Below, one piece after another: positions 33,593 to 42,041 of a stretch of 42,041 bases of DNA. Origin of the DNA: CALEUX01 sp037439945 (lineage in GTDB: Bacteria > Bacteroidota > Bacteroidia > Bacteroidales > Marinilabiliaceae); the NCBI GenBank assembly GCA_037439945.1, contig JBBIVA010000012.1:1-42041 (forward strand). Direction: 5' to 3'. How positions within the stretch are numbered: the stretch's first letter is position 1; each line of letters opens with the position of its first letter. The notes under the pieces were generated by a model. That model made no database searches, was not told the DNA's origin, and saw nothing but the letters and a program-made list of their open reading frames with translations. The translations under genes were made by a program, and so were the position numbers.

Positions 33593-34804
33593 ATGAGTAA
33601 TAAGCTGTTTATTTTTAACCCAACTTGCGAAATGGCTGTCGCTAATGGACAGATTTCCTACATGCCTCCAGAACATTTAAGAAAGTTTGAAAATGATCTG
33701 GCTACTCTGCCCAGATTCTTTACTGACAAAGGTGATTCTGTTATAACAAAAAATCATACGCCTGAATCTTTTATTAATCAGCAGATTGAGCTAGGTTTTA
33801 AGCTACCATCGTTTATTAAATCTCACGATGAGTTTAAAAATAAAACACTTCCGATCACCGAATTAAGACCCTGGGGATGGAGTCCGGCAGTTCATAGAAT
33901 CTTTAAACCATATTTACCATTTTGTGATAAACTATGGGAGAACCACCCCATGCACAGGTGGCAAAGTAATCACAAACAGCTGCTGAGCAGGGAAACAGGG
34001 GTTAAATTACTATCTGAAATTGTGGATAATGGTTATGACGAATTTGATCTGATTGAAATTTTAATTAAACCTGTAAGGGTTTCATCACTGGGTGATTTAA
34101 AAAACATAACTAATATAATTTCACCGCCTACCCTACTTAAATTACCCTGGAGCGCATCGGGAAGAGGATTATTTAAAATACGTGATAAAGAAGAACATCC
34201 GGAAAATAATCAATGGGTAAAATCAAAGCTTAAACAACAGGGATTTTTTTATGCCGAACCATTTCTCAATAAAATTCAGGACGTTTCGTTTCATTTTTGG
34301 ATTGGGCATGACAAGGTTAATTACCTGGGTTTTAATTTTTTCGACACCGATTCATCGGGACAGTTCACTGGCTGCCATACCCATTATCCTGACAATGCTG
34401 AATTAAAGACAATAAACCTGGATGCTTATCTGGAGCAAGGCTCCAGATTGCTGACAAAATCAATAAAAAAACTGCAAATAGGCCAACATTACCAAGGCCC
34501 GTTAGGAGTCGATGCCATGTTATTTTACAATAACACCGGAAAAATAAAACTTCACCCCTGCATAGAAGTTAATTTACGTCATTCAATGGGTTTGGTAAAT
34601 ATAAAACTCAGGAAATATATTCACCCGGAAAGAAAGGGGAAATGGGAATTATTAATGTTGTCTAGAAATGAATGGAAAGATAAATTTTCGTCAGAAACCG
34701 GAAAAGTTAACCTGCAGGATGGATTGATTGCCCGGGGAAATTTGCCACTGACCCCAATGCCTGCTGAAAAGGGATATTCAATGTGTTTGGCTATGAAACC
34801 TTGA
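33593..34804 (+). CDS. ATP-grasp-like protein of unknown function
   Basis: A 403-residue cytoplasmic protein. The first 25 residues (NKLFIFNPTCEMAVANGQIS) are unusual. An ATP-grasp-like core follows, with a possible ATP-binding lysine in LLKLPWSASGRGLFKI (Lys183 and the SGRG loop). Glu222 is in FFYAEPFL, GPLGVDAMLF lies at 302-311, and the metal-binding signature CIEVNLRHSMG is at 323-333. These occur in ATP-grasp ligase order. The substrate is unknown; ligases that join amino acids or form small peptides are the usual members. It has no operon partner: the downstream patatin gene is convergent and overlaps its end by 14 bp. Confidence 0.6.
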   Translation: MSNKLFIFNPTCEMAVANGQISYMPPEHLRKFENDLATLPRFFTDKGDSVITKNHTPESFINQQIELGFKLPSFIKSHDEFKNKTLPITELRPWGWSPAVHRIFKPYLPFCDKLWENHPMHRWQSNHKQLLSRETGVKLLSEIVDNGYDEFDLIEILIKPVRVSSLGDLKNITNIISPPTLLKLPWSASGRGLFKIRDKEEHPENNQWVKSKLKQQGFFYAEPFLNKIQDVSFHFWIGHDKVNYLGFNFFDTDSSGQFTGCHTHYPDNAELKTINLDAYLEQGSRLLTKSIKKLQIGQHYQGPLGVDAMLFYNNTGKIKLHPCIEVNLRHSMGLVNIKLRKYIHPERKGKWELLMLSRNEWKDKFSSETGKVNLQDGLIARGNLPLTPMPAEKGYSMCLAMKP

Positions 34805-35606
34805 GCTTACCTTCCCTAAGTAATTCAATTGTATAATTGTAACCAACGTTAATAATTTTGTCAACTTTTTCAAAATCGAACCCTGAAAAATTCCCAAGAT
34901 CCGGGGGTTCAATAACAAAATCACAAATTTCCTTTGATACCCTTACATTCTGGTCAATCCCCAGAGAAAAAGACCTTTCTGCAATTTCCTTTATACCGTG
35001 AAATTTATTTACTTGTTTAACTGGATTAACGTTAACCCCAATTAAAAATTCACATTTCTCTCTTATTGAGCCAGCCGGGAGATTATCAAACAAACCACCA
35101 TCAACATAGGTTACCCCATTTATCTCAATGGGGCTAAAAATTACAGGAACTGAACAAGAAGCCAGAACAAACTCAATAACCGGTCCTGAACTTTTCACTT
35201 CATTAATTCCCAGGTTCATATTTGCCACCGACAGGTAATAAGGCTTTTTAAGCGAGGAGAAATCATCAACTTCAATTACTTCCACAAGTAACTTCCGTAA
35301 CCCTTTTAACTCAAAAAATCCACTTTTCCCTAATGCAATTTTTACCATTTTTACAAGTGGCTCCTTATTTATCATATTCTGAATTTCGGTGGGAGAATAA
35401 CCGGCCGAAAATAGCAGCCCCACCAGAGAACCCATGCTTGTACCTGAAATAACCTGCGGAATTATATCATTTTCCAACAAGGCTCTTAAAACCCCAACAT
35501 GTGCGTAACCACGGGCGCTTCCCCCGCTTAATGCAATACCTACACATGGTTCTTTCTTCCTTATTAATGAAAACATTCTACTTAATATTCGATTGTAAAA
35601 CAACAT
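34791..35606 (-). CDS. Patatin-like phospholipase
   Basis: A 271-residue patatin-family acyl hydrolase. The oxyanion motif is SGGSARGYAHVG (27-38). The nucleophile Ser57 is in GTSMG (55-59), and the catalytic Asp is in YVDGGLFDNLPAG, forming the Ser-Asp dyad. There is no signal peptide, so it acts in the cytoplasm or at the inner membrane face. ATG at 35606 gives the longest form; the ATG at 35576 (MFSLIRKKEPCVG) is an equally plausible start. It overlaps the end of the ATP-grasp gene tail-to-tail. A 12-bp tandem repeat lies 34-57 bp upstream. Confidence 0.9.
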   Translation of the reverse strand: MLFYNRILSRMFSLIRKKEPCVGIALSGGSARGYAHVGVLRALLENDIIPQVISGTSMGSLVGLLFSAGYSPTEIQNMINKEPLVKMVKIALGKSGFFELKGLRKLLVEVIEVDDFSSLKKPYYLSVANMNLGINEVKSSGPVIEFVLASCSVPVIFSPIEINGVTYVDGGLFDNLPAGSIREKCEFLIGVNVNPVKQVNKFHGIKEIAERSFSLGIDQNVRVSKEICDFVIEPPDLGNFSGFDFEKVDKIINVGYNYTIELLREGKLKVS

Positions 35607-35639
35607 TATACAAAAAAAAGTTAATATTTACAATATAAC

Positions 35640-35663
35640 TGGGTAGTAATTTGGGTAGTAATT
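35640..35663. repeat. Two tandem copies of a 12-bp unit before the patatin gene
   Basis: TGGGTAGTAATT is repeated exactly at 35640-35651 and 35652-35663. In gene direction it is AATTACTACCCA twice. A pair of direct 12-bp sites near a promoter is typical of a regulator binding as a direct-repeat dimer. Confidence 0.55.
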
Positions 35664-35872
35664 ATTATATAATTGTAACCACAAACTTAAAAATTAAATA
35701 TACCCATGTTTTAATTAGCAAATTTTAATAATTAGGGTCTGCTGAAAAATGTCCATTAAGCCTAAATATATCTATTTACCATTGGGCCGGGGGGGTACTT
35801 ATTTTATTCAATAGTGTTTTTATAAAATGATATTCATGATCCGCTTAGATCCACTTTAGTAAAATAATTAAA

Positions 35873-35903
35873 CAAAAAAACCGGCATTGTAACAAGCCGG
35901 TTT
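35873..35903 (-). terminator. Terminator of the small Cse60-like gene
   Basis: AAACCGGC (35878-35885) pairs exactly with GCCGGTTT (35896-35903), with a 10-nt loop. On the minus strand a run of seven T (from 35880 leftward) follows. It lies about 20 bp after the stop codon. Confidence 0.85.
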
Positions 35904-35922
35904 CAGATTTTTTTCTTAAAAT

Positions 35923-36117
35923 TTATTTTGCCAGGTAAATCAATAATGCAGAGTATGTATTTATTCCCTGGCTGGAATGTGCAGAATATCGTATGTCAAC
36001 AATCTGCTCAGGTTTTATATTTTCATTTTTAAAAAAATCATTCATCTGGTCATCCAATGATTTATCAAAGTCATCCTGGCCAGTGTATTGAAAATGTTTT
36101 GTCATAATCTTCTCCAT
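35923..36117 (-). CDS. Small Cse60-like protein
   Basis: A 64-residue protein (60 if the ATG at 36105 is used). The pattern VDIRYSAHSSQGINTYSALL at about 41-60, ending IY, resembles the Cse60/DUF2758 small-protein family, in which a D-I-x-Y-S strand is followed by YSALIIY. A helix with acidic and basic faces (FDKSLDDQMNDFFKNENI) precedes. The function of the family is not known. A good terminator directly follows and pepD ends further left, so it is a single-gene transcript. Confidence 0.7.
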   Translation of the reverse strand: MEKIMTKHFQYTGQDDFDKSLDDQMNDFFKNENIKPEQIVDIRYSAHSSQGINTYSALLIYLAK

Positions 36118-36285
36118 AAATCCAATAGCTTTATTAATTATACATTTTGGCAGATTATACGCTCATATTAAAGATTAGATACGTTTTAAACATAATTTTT
36201 ATCAAATAAAATCAGCGATTAATCCCTAATAATTCAAAGTTAGCCAATTAGATTTCAGATAGCAACATAAAAATAATATAACCCT

Positions 36286-37743
36286 TCAGTTTTTCGGAAT
36301 GGATTCAAGTAAATCCAACAGATGAAGCCAGTATTTTAATACTGATTTTATACAAACCCGTTCATCAGGTGAGTGGGCTCCTTTAATTGAAGGCCCGATA
36401 GATATCATATCAAGGTTTGGATATTTTTTTAGAAATAGTCCGCATTCCAAACCTGCATGAATTGCTTTTACTTCAGGTTTTGTTCCAAACCGTATTTCAT
36501 AGTTTTTAACTGCTATATCAAGGATCATTGAATTAGTATTTGGATTCCACCCGGGGTAGCCATCTGAATGCGTTACATTGGCGCCACCTAAAAGGAGAAC
36601 AGATTCAACCATATTGGCTGCCGAAACTTTTGAACTTTCAACAGAACTCCTTTGAGATGTTGTAACGAATATTTTACCATCAATAATTTTAACCGATGCC
36701 AAATTGGTTGATGTTTCAACTAAACCCGGTATTTCCATACTCATTGCCAAAACTCCGTGTGGCATGGCATAAAGTGTATTCAATAACCTGTTTTGAATGT
36801 TTTCATTTAAAACTTTGTCCGGAATTTCAACAGATTCCATTTTAAGTGATAAATTTGGCTCTGTATTCCTCAGTTCCTCTTCAACTTCAGCCGAGAATAT
36901 ATTGAATAATACCCTAACTTCTTCTTTTTTATCAAAGGGAACAACTCCAACTGCCCATGCTTCCCTTGCAATTGCATTTCTCAAATTACCTCCCTCAATG
37001 CCGGATAGTTTATAATCAATTTTTCTGGTAATATCCCATAAAAAGCGCGTTACTATTTTATTTGCATTCCCTAATCCTTTATGAATATCATCACCTGAAT
37101 GTCCGCCTTTTAGCCCGCCTACCCAAATTTTAAATGCAAAAACTGTATTTGGGGTGTCATCATATTCTGCTTTAAACTGCCCTACGGTATCAATCCCACC
37201 TGCACATCCAATAAATACAACCCCATCATCTTCAGAATCGAGGTTTATCAATATTTTTCCTTCCAAAAACCCGCTTTCAAGGCCAAAAGCTCCTGTTAGG
37301 CCAGTCTCCTCATCAACAGTGAACAAACACTCAATTGGCCCGTGTTTAACATCTTCAGATGCAAGCAATGCAAGCTGATAAGCCATGCCTATTCCATTGT
37401 CGGCCCCAAGTGTCGTCCCCTTTGCTTTCACCCAATCGCCATCAATATATGGTTTTATAGGGTCTTTATCGAAATTGTGGACTATATGGCTGTTTTTCTC
37501 ACAAACCATGTCAACATGTGATTGTAAAACCACCGGAATTAAATTTTCAAAACCTGCTGATGCCTTCTTCTTTATTACTAAATTACCTGTTTTATCCTGA
37601 ATTGTATCCAGGTTATATTTCCTTCCAAATGATTGCAGGTAATCCAATATCAACTTCTCTTTTTTTGATGGCCGCGGAATCTGGCAGATTTCATAAAAAA
37701 AAGACCATACTACAGAGGGCGACAAATCAGTTATATTGCGCAT
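36286..37743 (-). CDS. pepD: Aminoacyl-histidine dipeptidase PepD (M20/M25 family)
   Basis: A cytosolic dinuclear-zinc dipeptidase of broad specificity. The 485-residue protein has metal-ligand regions LQSHVDMVCEK (about 87-97), TLGADNGIGMAYQ, TVDEETGLTGAFGL (catalytic Glu) and LINLDSEDDG. GLECGLFLKKYPNLDMISIG and IKGAHSPDERV come near the C-terminus. The lid domain lies between (about 190-390). It is the first of three minus-strand genes in a tidy run with the SirB1-like protein and the nucleoside phosphorylase; the gap to the SirB1-like gene is about 60 bp. It probably serves peptide and amino-acid recycling. Confidence 0.93.
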   Translation of the reverse strand: MRNITDLSPSVVWSFFYEICQIPRPSKKEKLILDYLQSFGRKYNLDTIQDKTGNLVIKKKASAGFENLIPVVLQSHVDMVCEKNSHIVHNFDKDPIKPYIDGDWVKAKGTTLGADNGIGMAYQLALLASEDVKHGPIECLFTVDEETGLTGAFGLESGFLEGKILINLDSEDDGVVFIGCAGGIDTVGQFKAEYDDTPNTVFAFKIWVGGLKGGHSGDDIHKGLGNANKIVTRFLWDITRKIDYKLSGIEGGNLRNAIAREAWAVGVVPFDKKEEVRVLFNIFSAEVEEELRNTEPNLSLKMESVEIPDKVLNENIQNRLLNTLYAMPHGVLAMSMEIPGLVETSTNLASVKIIDGKIFVTTSQRSSVESSKVSAANMVESVLLLGGANVTHSDGYPGWNPNTNSMILDIAVKNYEIRFGTKPEVKAIHAGLECGLFLKKYPNLDMISIGPSIKGAHSPDERVCIKSVLKYWLHLLDLLESIPKN

Positions 37744-37806
37744 GTTTACTTAAAATAAAGTTCTACTATTATAATGTATCATCTTAAAATTTCTTCATGA
37801 TTTTTC

Positions 37807-38691
37807 CTAAAATGATGGAATGCCTGAAAATAAAGATAACAGCTCCTTAACCTCCTCTGCTTTATCTTTATTCCCAAGTGTTTCGTAGGAATAAAGTAAG
37901 TTATTGAGCATTCTTTGTACTATTTCATGATTAGGACAGGGAGAAAAATATGATAATCTTGGTTCCAGTTTTTGCTGACGGATAAAAAACTCAATCTCCT
38001 TACGGCCTAATACAGCTCCTTTATTAATGGGGTTAATATAGAACAATATCGGAACATTGTTACCTTTTTCAGACAGGGGTAAATTTCCGGTATCATCCAA
38101 ATAGCAGAGAATAAAATTTTTTGGGAGATTTACGCCATAAATTGGTAAACCAAGCCTTTGGGCAATAACCGAATATATTACTGATAATGAAATGGGGTTA
38201 CCTTTCTTATTATCCAGAACATCACTGATATAGGAGTTCTGGGGAGCCATAAAATTGCTGTTGTTACGTGAAAATCCGTGAACATCGAATAAAATATGGT
38301 TTACAATTCTGACCTTTTCAAGTGCTGTTAAATGCTCATTCAGTTCCAGCCATACTTCCTTTCTTAATTGATTAAGCCTGTCACTTAACTCTTCAAATTT
38401 CAATTCAGGATATTGATATTTTGAAACAAGCCATGCTCCATATAACAAATCATCGTCCGACACTTCCAACCATTTCCTCATTCGGTCTTTAATATCCTTA
38501 AACTGCAAATTATGAATCAGGTTTTCAATTCTTTTCTGATAGGCGACATCAAAGGTATTCTCCCATGCCTTTTCAAGCTCGGGCACAATACTTACTTCCT
38601 CTTTTAGCAGCTCCCCTTCAACAGTACTGAAAATTTCATCACTTGGGTCGTCCAATAATGAGATTAATGCTTGTATCTTATTTCTTTCCAT
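37807..38691 (-). CDS. SirB1-like transglutaminase-fold protein
   Basis: A 294-residue protein of the SirB1/transglutaminase-like family. The core is NHILFDVHGFSRNNSNFMAP, continuing with SYISDVLDNKKGNPISLSVI. In true transglutaminase-like members a Cys and His would be catalytic, and the expected Cys is not obvious here. The C-terminal part (about 255-294) contains a tetratricopeptide-like helix pair, VQRMLNNLLYSYETLGNKDK. Members of this family lie beside diverse housekeeping genes and have no firm function. It starts 19 bp after the nucleoside phosphorylase ends, so they are co-transcribed. Confidence 0.8.
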   Translation of the reverse strand: MERNKIQALISLLDDPSDEIFSTVEGELLKEEVSIVPELEKAWENTFDVAYQKRIENLIHNLQFKDIKDRMRKWLEVSDDDLLYGAWLVSKYQYPELKFEELSDRLNQLRKEVWLELNEHLTALEKVRIVNHILFDVHGFSRNNSNFMAPQNSYISDVLDNKKGNPISLSVIYSVIAQRLGLPIYGVNLPKNFILCYLDDTGNLPLSEKGNNVPILFYINPINKGAVLGRKEIEFFIRQQKLEPRLSYFSPCPNHEIVQRMLNNLLYSYETLGNKDKAEEVKELLSLFSGIPSF

Positions 38692-38710
38692 AAAAAATCT
38701 TTAAAAATTT

Positions 38711-39586
38711 TTACTTCGAAAGAGATGTTAATGTATATTCAATAAGTTCTTGTATAACCTTCTTATAATCTTTGCTATATGTACCTGCCAGCCTGTTGGC
38801 AATAATGGCGCATACTGTGGCCGATTTATGGCCCAGTAAAGCTGATAACCCGTAAATGGCAGAACATTCCATTTCAAAATTTGTAATTCTTGCATTTCCA
38901 AACCTGAACGATGTGATACTTTCGTTTAGGCCGGGCATTCTTAACGGTAGTCTGATAACCCTGCCCTGAGGCCCATAAAATCCTGGTGCCGAAATGGTAA
39001 CCCCTGAAATAGTTTTCGAACCTGAGAGCTTATTAAAAAGTTCATCATTACAATTAACAGTATACGGTGCCGGAAGGCATTGCTTCCATGCTACATGTTG
39101 AATAAATGCCTCTTCAAATTTCAGGTCACAAACATCATTTCTGTTACCATAAAAATTAAGCAATCCGTCAAAACCAATTGCCTTGTTACTTAATAACCAG
39201 CTATCAACAGGCAGGTCGGATTGCAAAGAACCGGATGTTCCTATCCGCACTATTTCAAGTACCTGATGCGTTGTTTTTGTTTTACGTGTATTAAAATCAA
39301 CATTTACCAGGGCATCCAATTCATTTAATACAATATCTATATTATCGGTTCCAATTCCTGTTGATAATACGGTAAATTCTTTATTGTTATAAATTCCGGT
39401 TTTCCATACAAATTCACGGTTTTGTCCGGAATGTAATACCTTACTAAAAAAAGAAGATACGACTTCTACCCTGCCAGGGTCGCCAACAAGAATAACAGTT
39501 GCTGCAAGCTGTCCCGGTTTTATATGAAGATGAAATATTGAACCGTCAGCGTTAATTATTAATTCAGAATCCGGGATTCTATTCAT
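38711..39586 (-). CDS. udp: Nucleoside phosphorylase (uridine phosphorylase-like)
   Basis: Cleaves a nucleoside with phosphate to base and ribose-1-phosphate. The 291-residue protein has the phosphate-binding GDPGRVEVV (about 34-42), STGIGTDNIDIVLNELDALV, RIGTSGSLQ and the nucleoside-site motif FEMECSAIYGLS. All match the PNP_UDP family. The closest pattern by eye is uridine phosphorylase, but the purine/pyrimidine preference cannot be read from the sequence. GTG at 39592 is a possible earlier start; ATG at 39586 is preferred. It leads a short operon with the SirB1-like gene, possibly continuing into pepD. Confidence 0.88.
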   Translation of the reverse strand: MNRIPDSELIINADGSIFHLHIKPGQLAATVILVGDPGRVEVVSSFFSKVLHSGQNREFVWKTGIYNNKEFTVLSTGIGTDNIDIVLNELDALVNVDFNTRKTKTTHQVLEIVRIGTSGSLQSDLPVDSWLLSNKAIGFDGLLNFYGNRNDVCDLKFEEAFIQHVAWKQCLPAPYTVNCNDELFNKLSGSKTISGVTISAPGFYGPQGRVIRLPLRMPGLNESITSFRFGNARITNFEMECSAIYGLSALLGHKSATVCAIIANRLAGTYSKDYKKVIQELIEYTLTSLSK

Positions 39587-40161
39587 GGTCACTATTTATG
39601 TTCTTAAATTATTATTTATAAAAAAACTCATTTTTAAAATTGCTTTTATTTTTAAGTAGCGTAAGGAAATCAAATATGCTTTCTTATATTAATTTGTTAA
39701 TTGCTTTTAACTACCTATATAACAGCCAAAACCTCTATTTGTTTATTATTTTTTATGTTGTTTTGTTTAAGGTTTCTCCCTCGTACAATATTCAAATTAA
39801 TGAAAAAAAAATGAATTTTAGTGAATATTCTTATCAACAATAGCTGTTGATTGTAATGCAGGCAAACTTTTAATAATTAAAACAAATTAAAGTTTATAAA
39901 GCCTTTACAAAACATGGTGTTATATTTTAACCAAAACTTTTTTTTATATAACCCTGTATATTAAGTCATATATAATAATAAGGCCTTTAGCATAATAAAT
40001 TATAAAATTCAATAAAACAGAAATGGTTTTGTTTTTGCATCAAACTAAATAAACTGTAGCTACTTTACATTCAAATCATTAAAAATTGTATGTTAAAAAT
40101 CAATATTAAATGCATGCAAGGACTAAAGTTTAGTTAGTTATTTATAATTTTGAAAAAAAAA
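39587..40161. other. Divergent intergenic region
   Basis: About 575 bp of very AT-rich DNA between the divergent nucleoside phosphorylase and DUF4293 genes. TAATTTTG at 40145-40152 fits a -7 box for the latter but lacks a clear -33. A 67-codon plus-strand frame at 39640 is leucine/tyrosine-rich and unconvincing. Confidence 0.5.
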
Positions 40162-40620
40162 ATGATACAAAGAATCCAGACTTTATTTCTTCTTATAGCA
40201 CTTGCGTTAACTTCTGCTTTATTATTTATGGATTTGGCCCTGTTGGCCAATGAAACAGGATTATTTAAATTTAAGTTTAATGGTATTTTTGCAGTTGATG
40301 CAACAAACAGCTTGGTAATGCCAACATATGCCCTAACAATCCTTCTTGTTGTAACGTTAACATTATTGGCATTTATAATTTTTTTATTCAGCAAAAGAAT
40401 TCTTCAGATCAGATTGTGTGGAATTGCTTTAGGGTTATTATTCGGGCTATCCGGTTTAATATATTTTCTTGGAAAAAGCGCATCAAAAGAATTGGGTGCA
40501 GAACTTTCATTCAGTTGGGCAATAACATTACCTTTAATTTCAATGGTTTTTGTGTTTATGGCAATTAAAGCCATTGGAAAAGATGAGGCCCTGATTAGGT
40601 CTATTGACAGGATAAGGTAA
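40162..40620 (+). CDS. DUF4293 family membrane protein
   Basis: A 152-residue protein with four transmembrane helices (about 4-24, 55-77, 83-103 and 117-137). The opening MIQRIQTLFLLIALALTSAL is characteristic of the DUF4293 family, which is restricted to Bacteroidota and has no known function. The frame is open from TTG at 40150, but ATG at 40162 gives the family start. It is convergent with sucB, with 10 bp between the stops. Confidence 0.88.
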   Translation: MIQRIQTLFLLIALALTSALLFMDLALLANETGLFKFKFNGIFAVDATNSLVMPTYALTILLVVTLTLLAFIIFLFSKRILQIRLCGIALGLLFGLSGLIYFLGKSASKELGAELSFSWAITLPLISMVFVFMAIKAIGKDEALIRSIDRIR

Positions 40621-40630
40621 ATCTAAGGAT

Positions 40631-41875
40631 TTATAGTCCAAGTAATAATTCTTCGGGATTTTTATCTGTGGTTAGCAAACCCAGCGGCTCCTCAACCAGT
40701 TTCTTTACAGCTGCCAAAAATCCGACAGAATCTTTTCCATCGATTAACCTATGATCGTAACTCAGGGCAAGGTACATAATTGGCCTTATCTCAACTTTAC
40801 CGTTTATTGCAACCGGACGATCCATAATGTTATGCATTCCCAGTATAGCTGATTGGGGGGGGTTAATTAAAGGAGTAGACAACATTGATCCAAAAGTACC
40901 TCCATTGGTAATTGTGATGGTTCCACCTGTCATCTCTTCAATGGTTATTTTTCCAGATTTGGCTTTTTCTGAATACATTTTCAATTCATTCTCAATTTGT
41001 GGAAGTGATAAATTATCTACATTTCTGATAACCGGGACCAATAGTCCTTTTGGTGATTGTACCGCTACAGATACATCAGTATATAAGGGCGTAACTGTAT
41101 TACCATCATCAATACGACTGTTAACCATAGGGAATAATTTTGTAGCATTAGATACCGCTTTTATAAAAAATGACATCAACCCAATTTTGTAACCATATTT
41201 ACTGACAAATATTTCCTGGTAGGTTTTTCGTATTTCCATAATCCTTGACATGTCAACCTCATTAAAGGTGGTTAACATGGCTGTTTCATTTTTAACTTTT
41301 ACTAATCTTTCTCCAAGCTTTTTCCGAAGCTGGCTAATTGGTTCTCTTTTTTCTTCCCGGCTGATATTTGCACCAATAACACTGCCAATACCTGGTTTAT
41401 TGATGTTATTAAGGTAATTTTCCACATCTTTTACCGACAGTTTCCTTAATCCGGATAAAACCTCATCAATACTTAATTTCTCAGCCTCTAATTTCCTTCT
41501 GGCTAAAGGGGTTACTTTAACTTCCTTATTTTTATTTACCTTACTTTTCTCACTTTCTTCTGCTTTAACTGTCTGGTTTATTGAAACATCTGGTTTCAAA
41601 TCATGATTATTTACAGATGCTGAAGATAATGAAACCCCCACAGATGCGTCAATAGTACATGCAACAGAGTTAACCTTTACAATATCACCGGCTTTAGCAT
41701 TTAGTTTTATTTTTCCACTTTCAGGTGCAATAAGGGCCAAAGTTGCTTTATCTGATTCAATTTCGGCAAGTTCCTGGTTCTTTTGAACAAGATCCCCGTC
41801 AGATACCATCCACATTGTTATTTCAACTTCGTTAATTGACTCCCCAGGGGTTGGAACTTTTACCTCTATAACCAT
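40631..41875 (-). CDS. sucB: Dihydrolipoyl succinyltransferase (E2 of 2-oxoglutarate dehydrogenase)
   Basis: Transfers the succinyl group from lipoate to CoA in the TCA cycle. The 414-residue protein has a lipoyl domain (about 1-75) with the lipoylated Lys in EIESDKATLAL. A linker and an E3-binding domain follow (VTPLARRKLEAEKLSIDEVL at about 123-142). The catalytic CoA-acyltransferase domain carries SYDHRLIDGKDSVGF (catalytic His). The N-terminal VKVPTPGESINEVEI matches SucB rather than the branched-chain or pyruvate E2 enzymes. The E1 gene is not in the window and may lie to the right, upstream on the same strand. Confidence 0.93.
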   Translation of the reverse strand: MVIEVKVPTPGESINEVEITMWMVSDGDLVQKNQELAEIESDKATLALIAPESGKIKLNAKAGDIVKVNSVACTIDASVGVSLSSASVNNHDLKPDVSINQTVKAEESEKSKVNKNKEVKVTPLARRKLEAEKLSIDEVLSGLRKLSVKDVENYLNNINKPGIGSVIGANISREEKREPISQLRKKLGERLVKVKNETAMLTTFNEVDMSRIMEIRKTYQEIFVSKYGYKIGLMSFFIKAVSNATKLFPMVNSRIDDGNTVTPLYTDVSVAVQSPKGLLVPVIRNVDNLSLPQIENELKMYSEKAKSGKITIEEMTGGTITITNGGTFGSMLSTPLINPPQSAILGMHNIMDRPVAINGKVEIRPIMYLALSYDHRLIDGKDSVGFLAAVKKLVEEPLGLLTTDKNPEELLLGL

Positions 41876-42016
41876 AATGTTAAATTTTTCAAATAATTAA
41901 GCAAATGCAATAAAAAACTAAGGGATAATTTAAACATGCCATTTTTTATTTTAATATGATATAAAGATGCAGTTTATATTTGATAACATTAAACCCAAAT
42001 TTGTCTTTAGCCATTT

Positions 42017-42039
42017 TTTCTAATGACCGTCATTAGAAA
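42017..42039. promoter_or_regulatory. 23-bp dyad at the window edge
   Basis: TTTCTAATGAC (42017-42027) is mirrored exactly at 42029-42039 around a single central base. The core AATGAC-C-GTCATT resembles operators of TetR-type repressors. A one-base centre argues against an RNA hairpin. It is 142 bp upstream of sucB and near whatever gene lies beyond the window. Confidence 0.55.
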
Positions 42040-42041
42040 TT

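Larger units (their letters stand above)
35607..35922. other. Intergenic DNA upstream of the patatin gene
   Basis: About 316 bp. It holds the tandem repeat at 35640-35663 and the terminator at 35873-35903. A stretch at about 35737-35750, GGGTCTGCTGAAAAA, looks like an insertion-sequence end, but no transposase or partner end is present. Confidence 0.5.

Noticed and set aside
35737..35752. Insertion-sequence end (GGGTCTGCTGAAAAA)
   Set aside because: It resembles some IS termini from memory, but there is no transposase, partner end or target duplication in the window.
39640..39843. 67-codon ORF in the divergent intergenic region
   Set aside because: Composition matches AT-rich background (runs of Leu, Tyr, Asn and Phe). 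There is no promoter or family resemblance.

Overview
The window is AT-rich chromosomal DNA from a member of the Bacteroidota, probably near Bacteroidales/Marinilabiliales (the rank is inference). The evidence is a set of lineage-typical families: a BamD / omega-like / CoaBC / DUF4835 (PorD-like) / RecN block, an ECF sigma-FecR-STN TonB receptor-DUF4249 unit, and type IX secretion (T9SS) C-terminal sorting domains. There are also a BlaI-M56 pair, a DUF4293 protein and promoters of the TTG-N18..20-TAnnTTTG type. Most genes lie on the minus strand.

Layout. 1-1047: fabI behind a strong terminator. 1048-3636: accessory stretch with a DUF4143-type AAA ATPase under a promoter buried in a 30-bp palindrome, flanked by unidentified coding remnants. 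3637-9298: minus-strand envelope/housekeeping block (recN, porD-like, coaBC, omega, bamD). 9517-10482: small phage tail-fibre remnant next to a 13-bp inverted repeat. 10712-11953: PLP-dependent alpha-oxoamine synthase. 12068-14489: BlaI repressor with two 16-bp operators and a large M56 sensor peptidase fused to CarboxypepD_reg-like, plug-like and TonB C-terminal segments. 14764-15495: exported metallo-beta-lactamase-fold hydrolase. 15714-20113: CE15 glucuronoyl esterase and GH10 xylanase, both with T9SS signals, a likely xylan/lignin-carbohydrate pair. 20711-23148: serB and trxB. 23380-29022: ECF sigma, small ORF, FecR, TonB receptor and DUF4249 lipoprotein. 29267-29343: tRNA-Pro(GGG). 29695-33483: alpha/beta-hydrolase lipoprotein, a 1.2-kb region with remnants, and a GH28 pectinase. 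33593-35606: ATP-grasp-like protein of unknown function convergent with a patatin. 35923-39586: small Cse60-like protein, pepD, SirB1-like protein and nucleoside phosphorylase. 40162-41875: DUF4293 membrane protein and sucB.

The most unusual signal is a dispersed non-coding leader cassette of about 100-140 bp. It sits directly before three unrelated genes (coaBC, the CE15 esterase and the GH10 xylanase), and a fourth, orphan copy lies at 31631-31767. In all four the CCTT box is 20-21 nt from an ATG. Copies A, B and D share a closing CTTGTC/GACAAG pair and an adjacent 4-bp hairpin, and between A and D the hairpin changes in a compensatory way (CCCG/CGGG to CCCT/AGGG). I do not recognise it as a named riboswitch or repeat family.

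Other control elements include a GC-rich hairpin that takes in the start codon of the TonB receptor, a hairpin between that receptor and the DUF4249 gene, a 12-bp tandem repeat before the patatin gene, and a 23-bp dyad at the window's right edge. No CRISPR array, rRNA or intact insertion sequence was seen. All family calls are by eye from sequence motifs; no database search was run.
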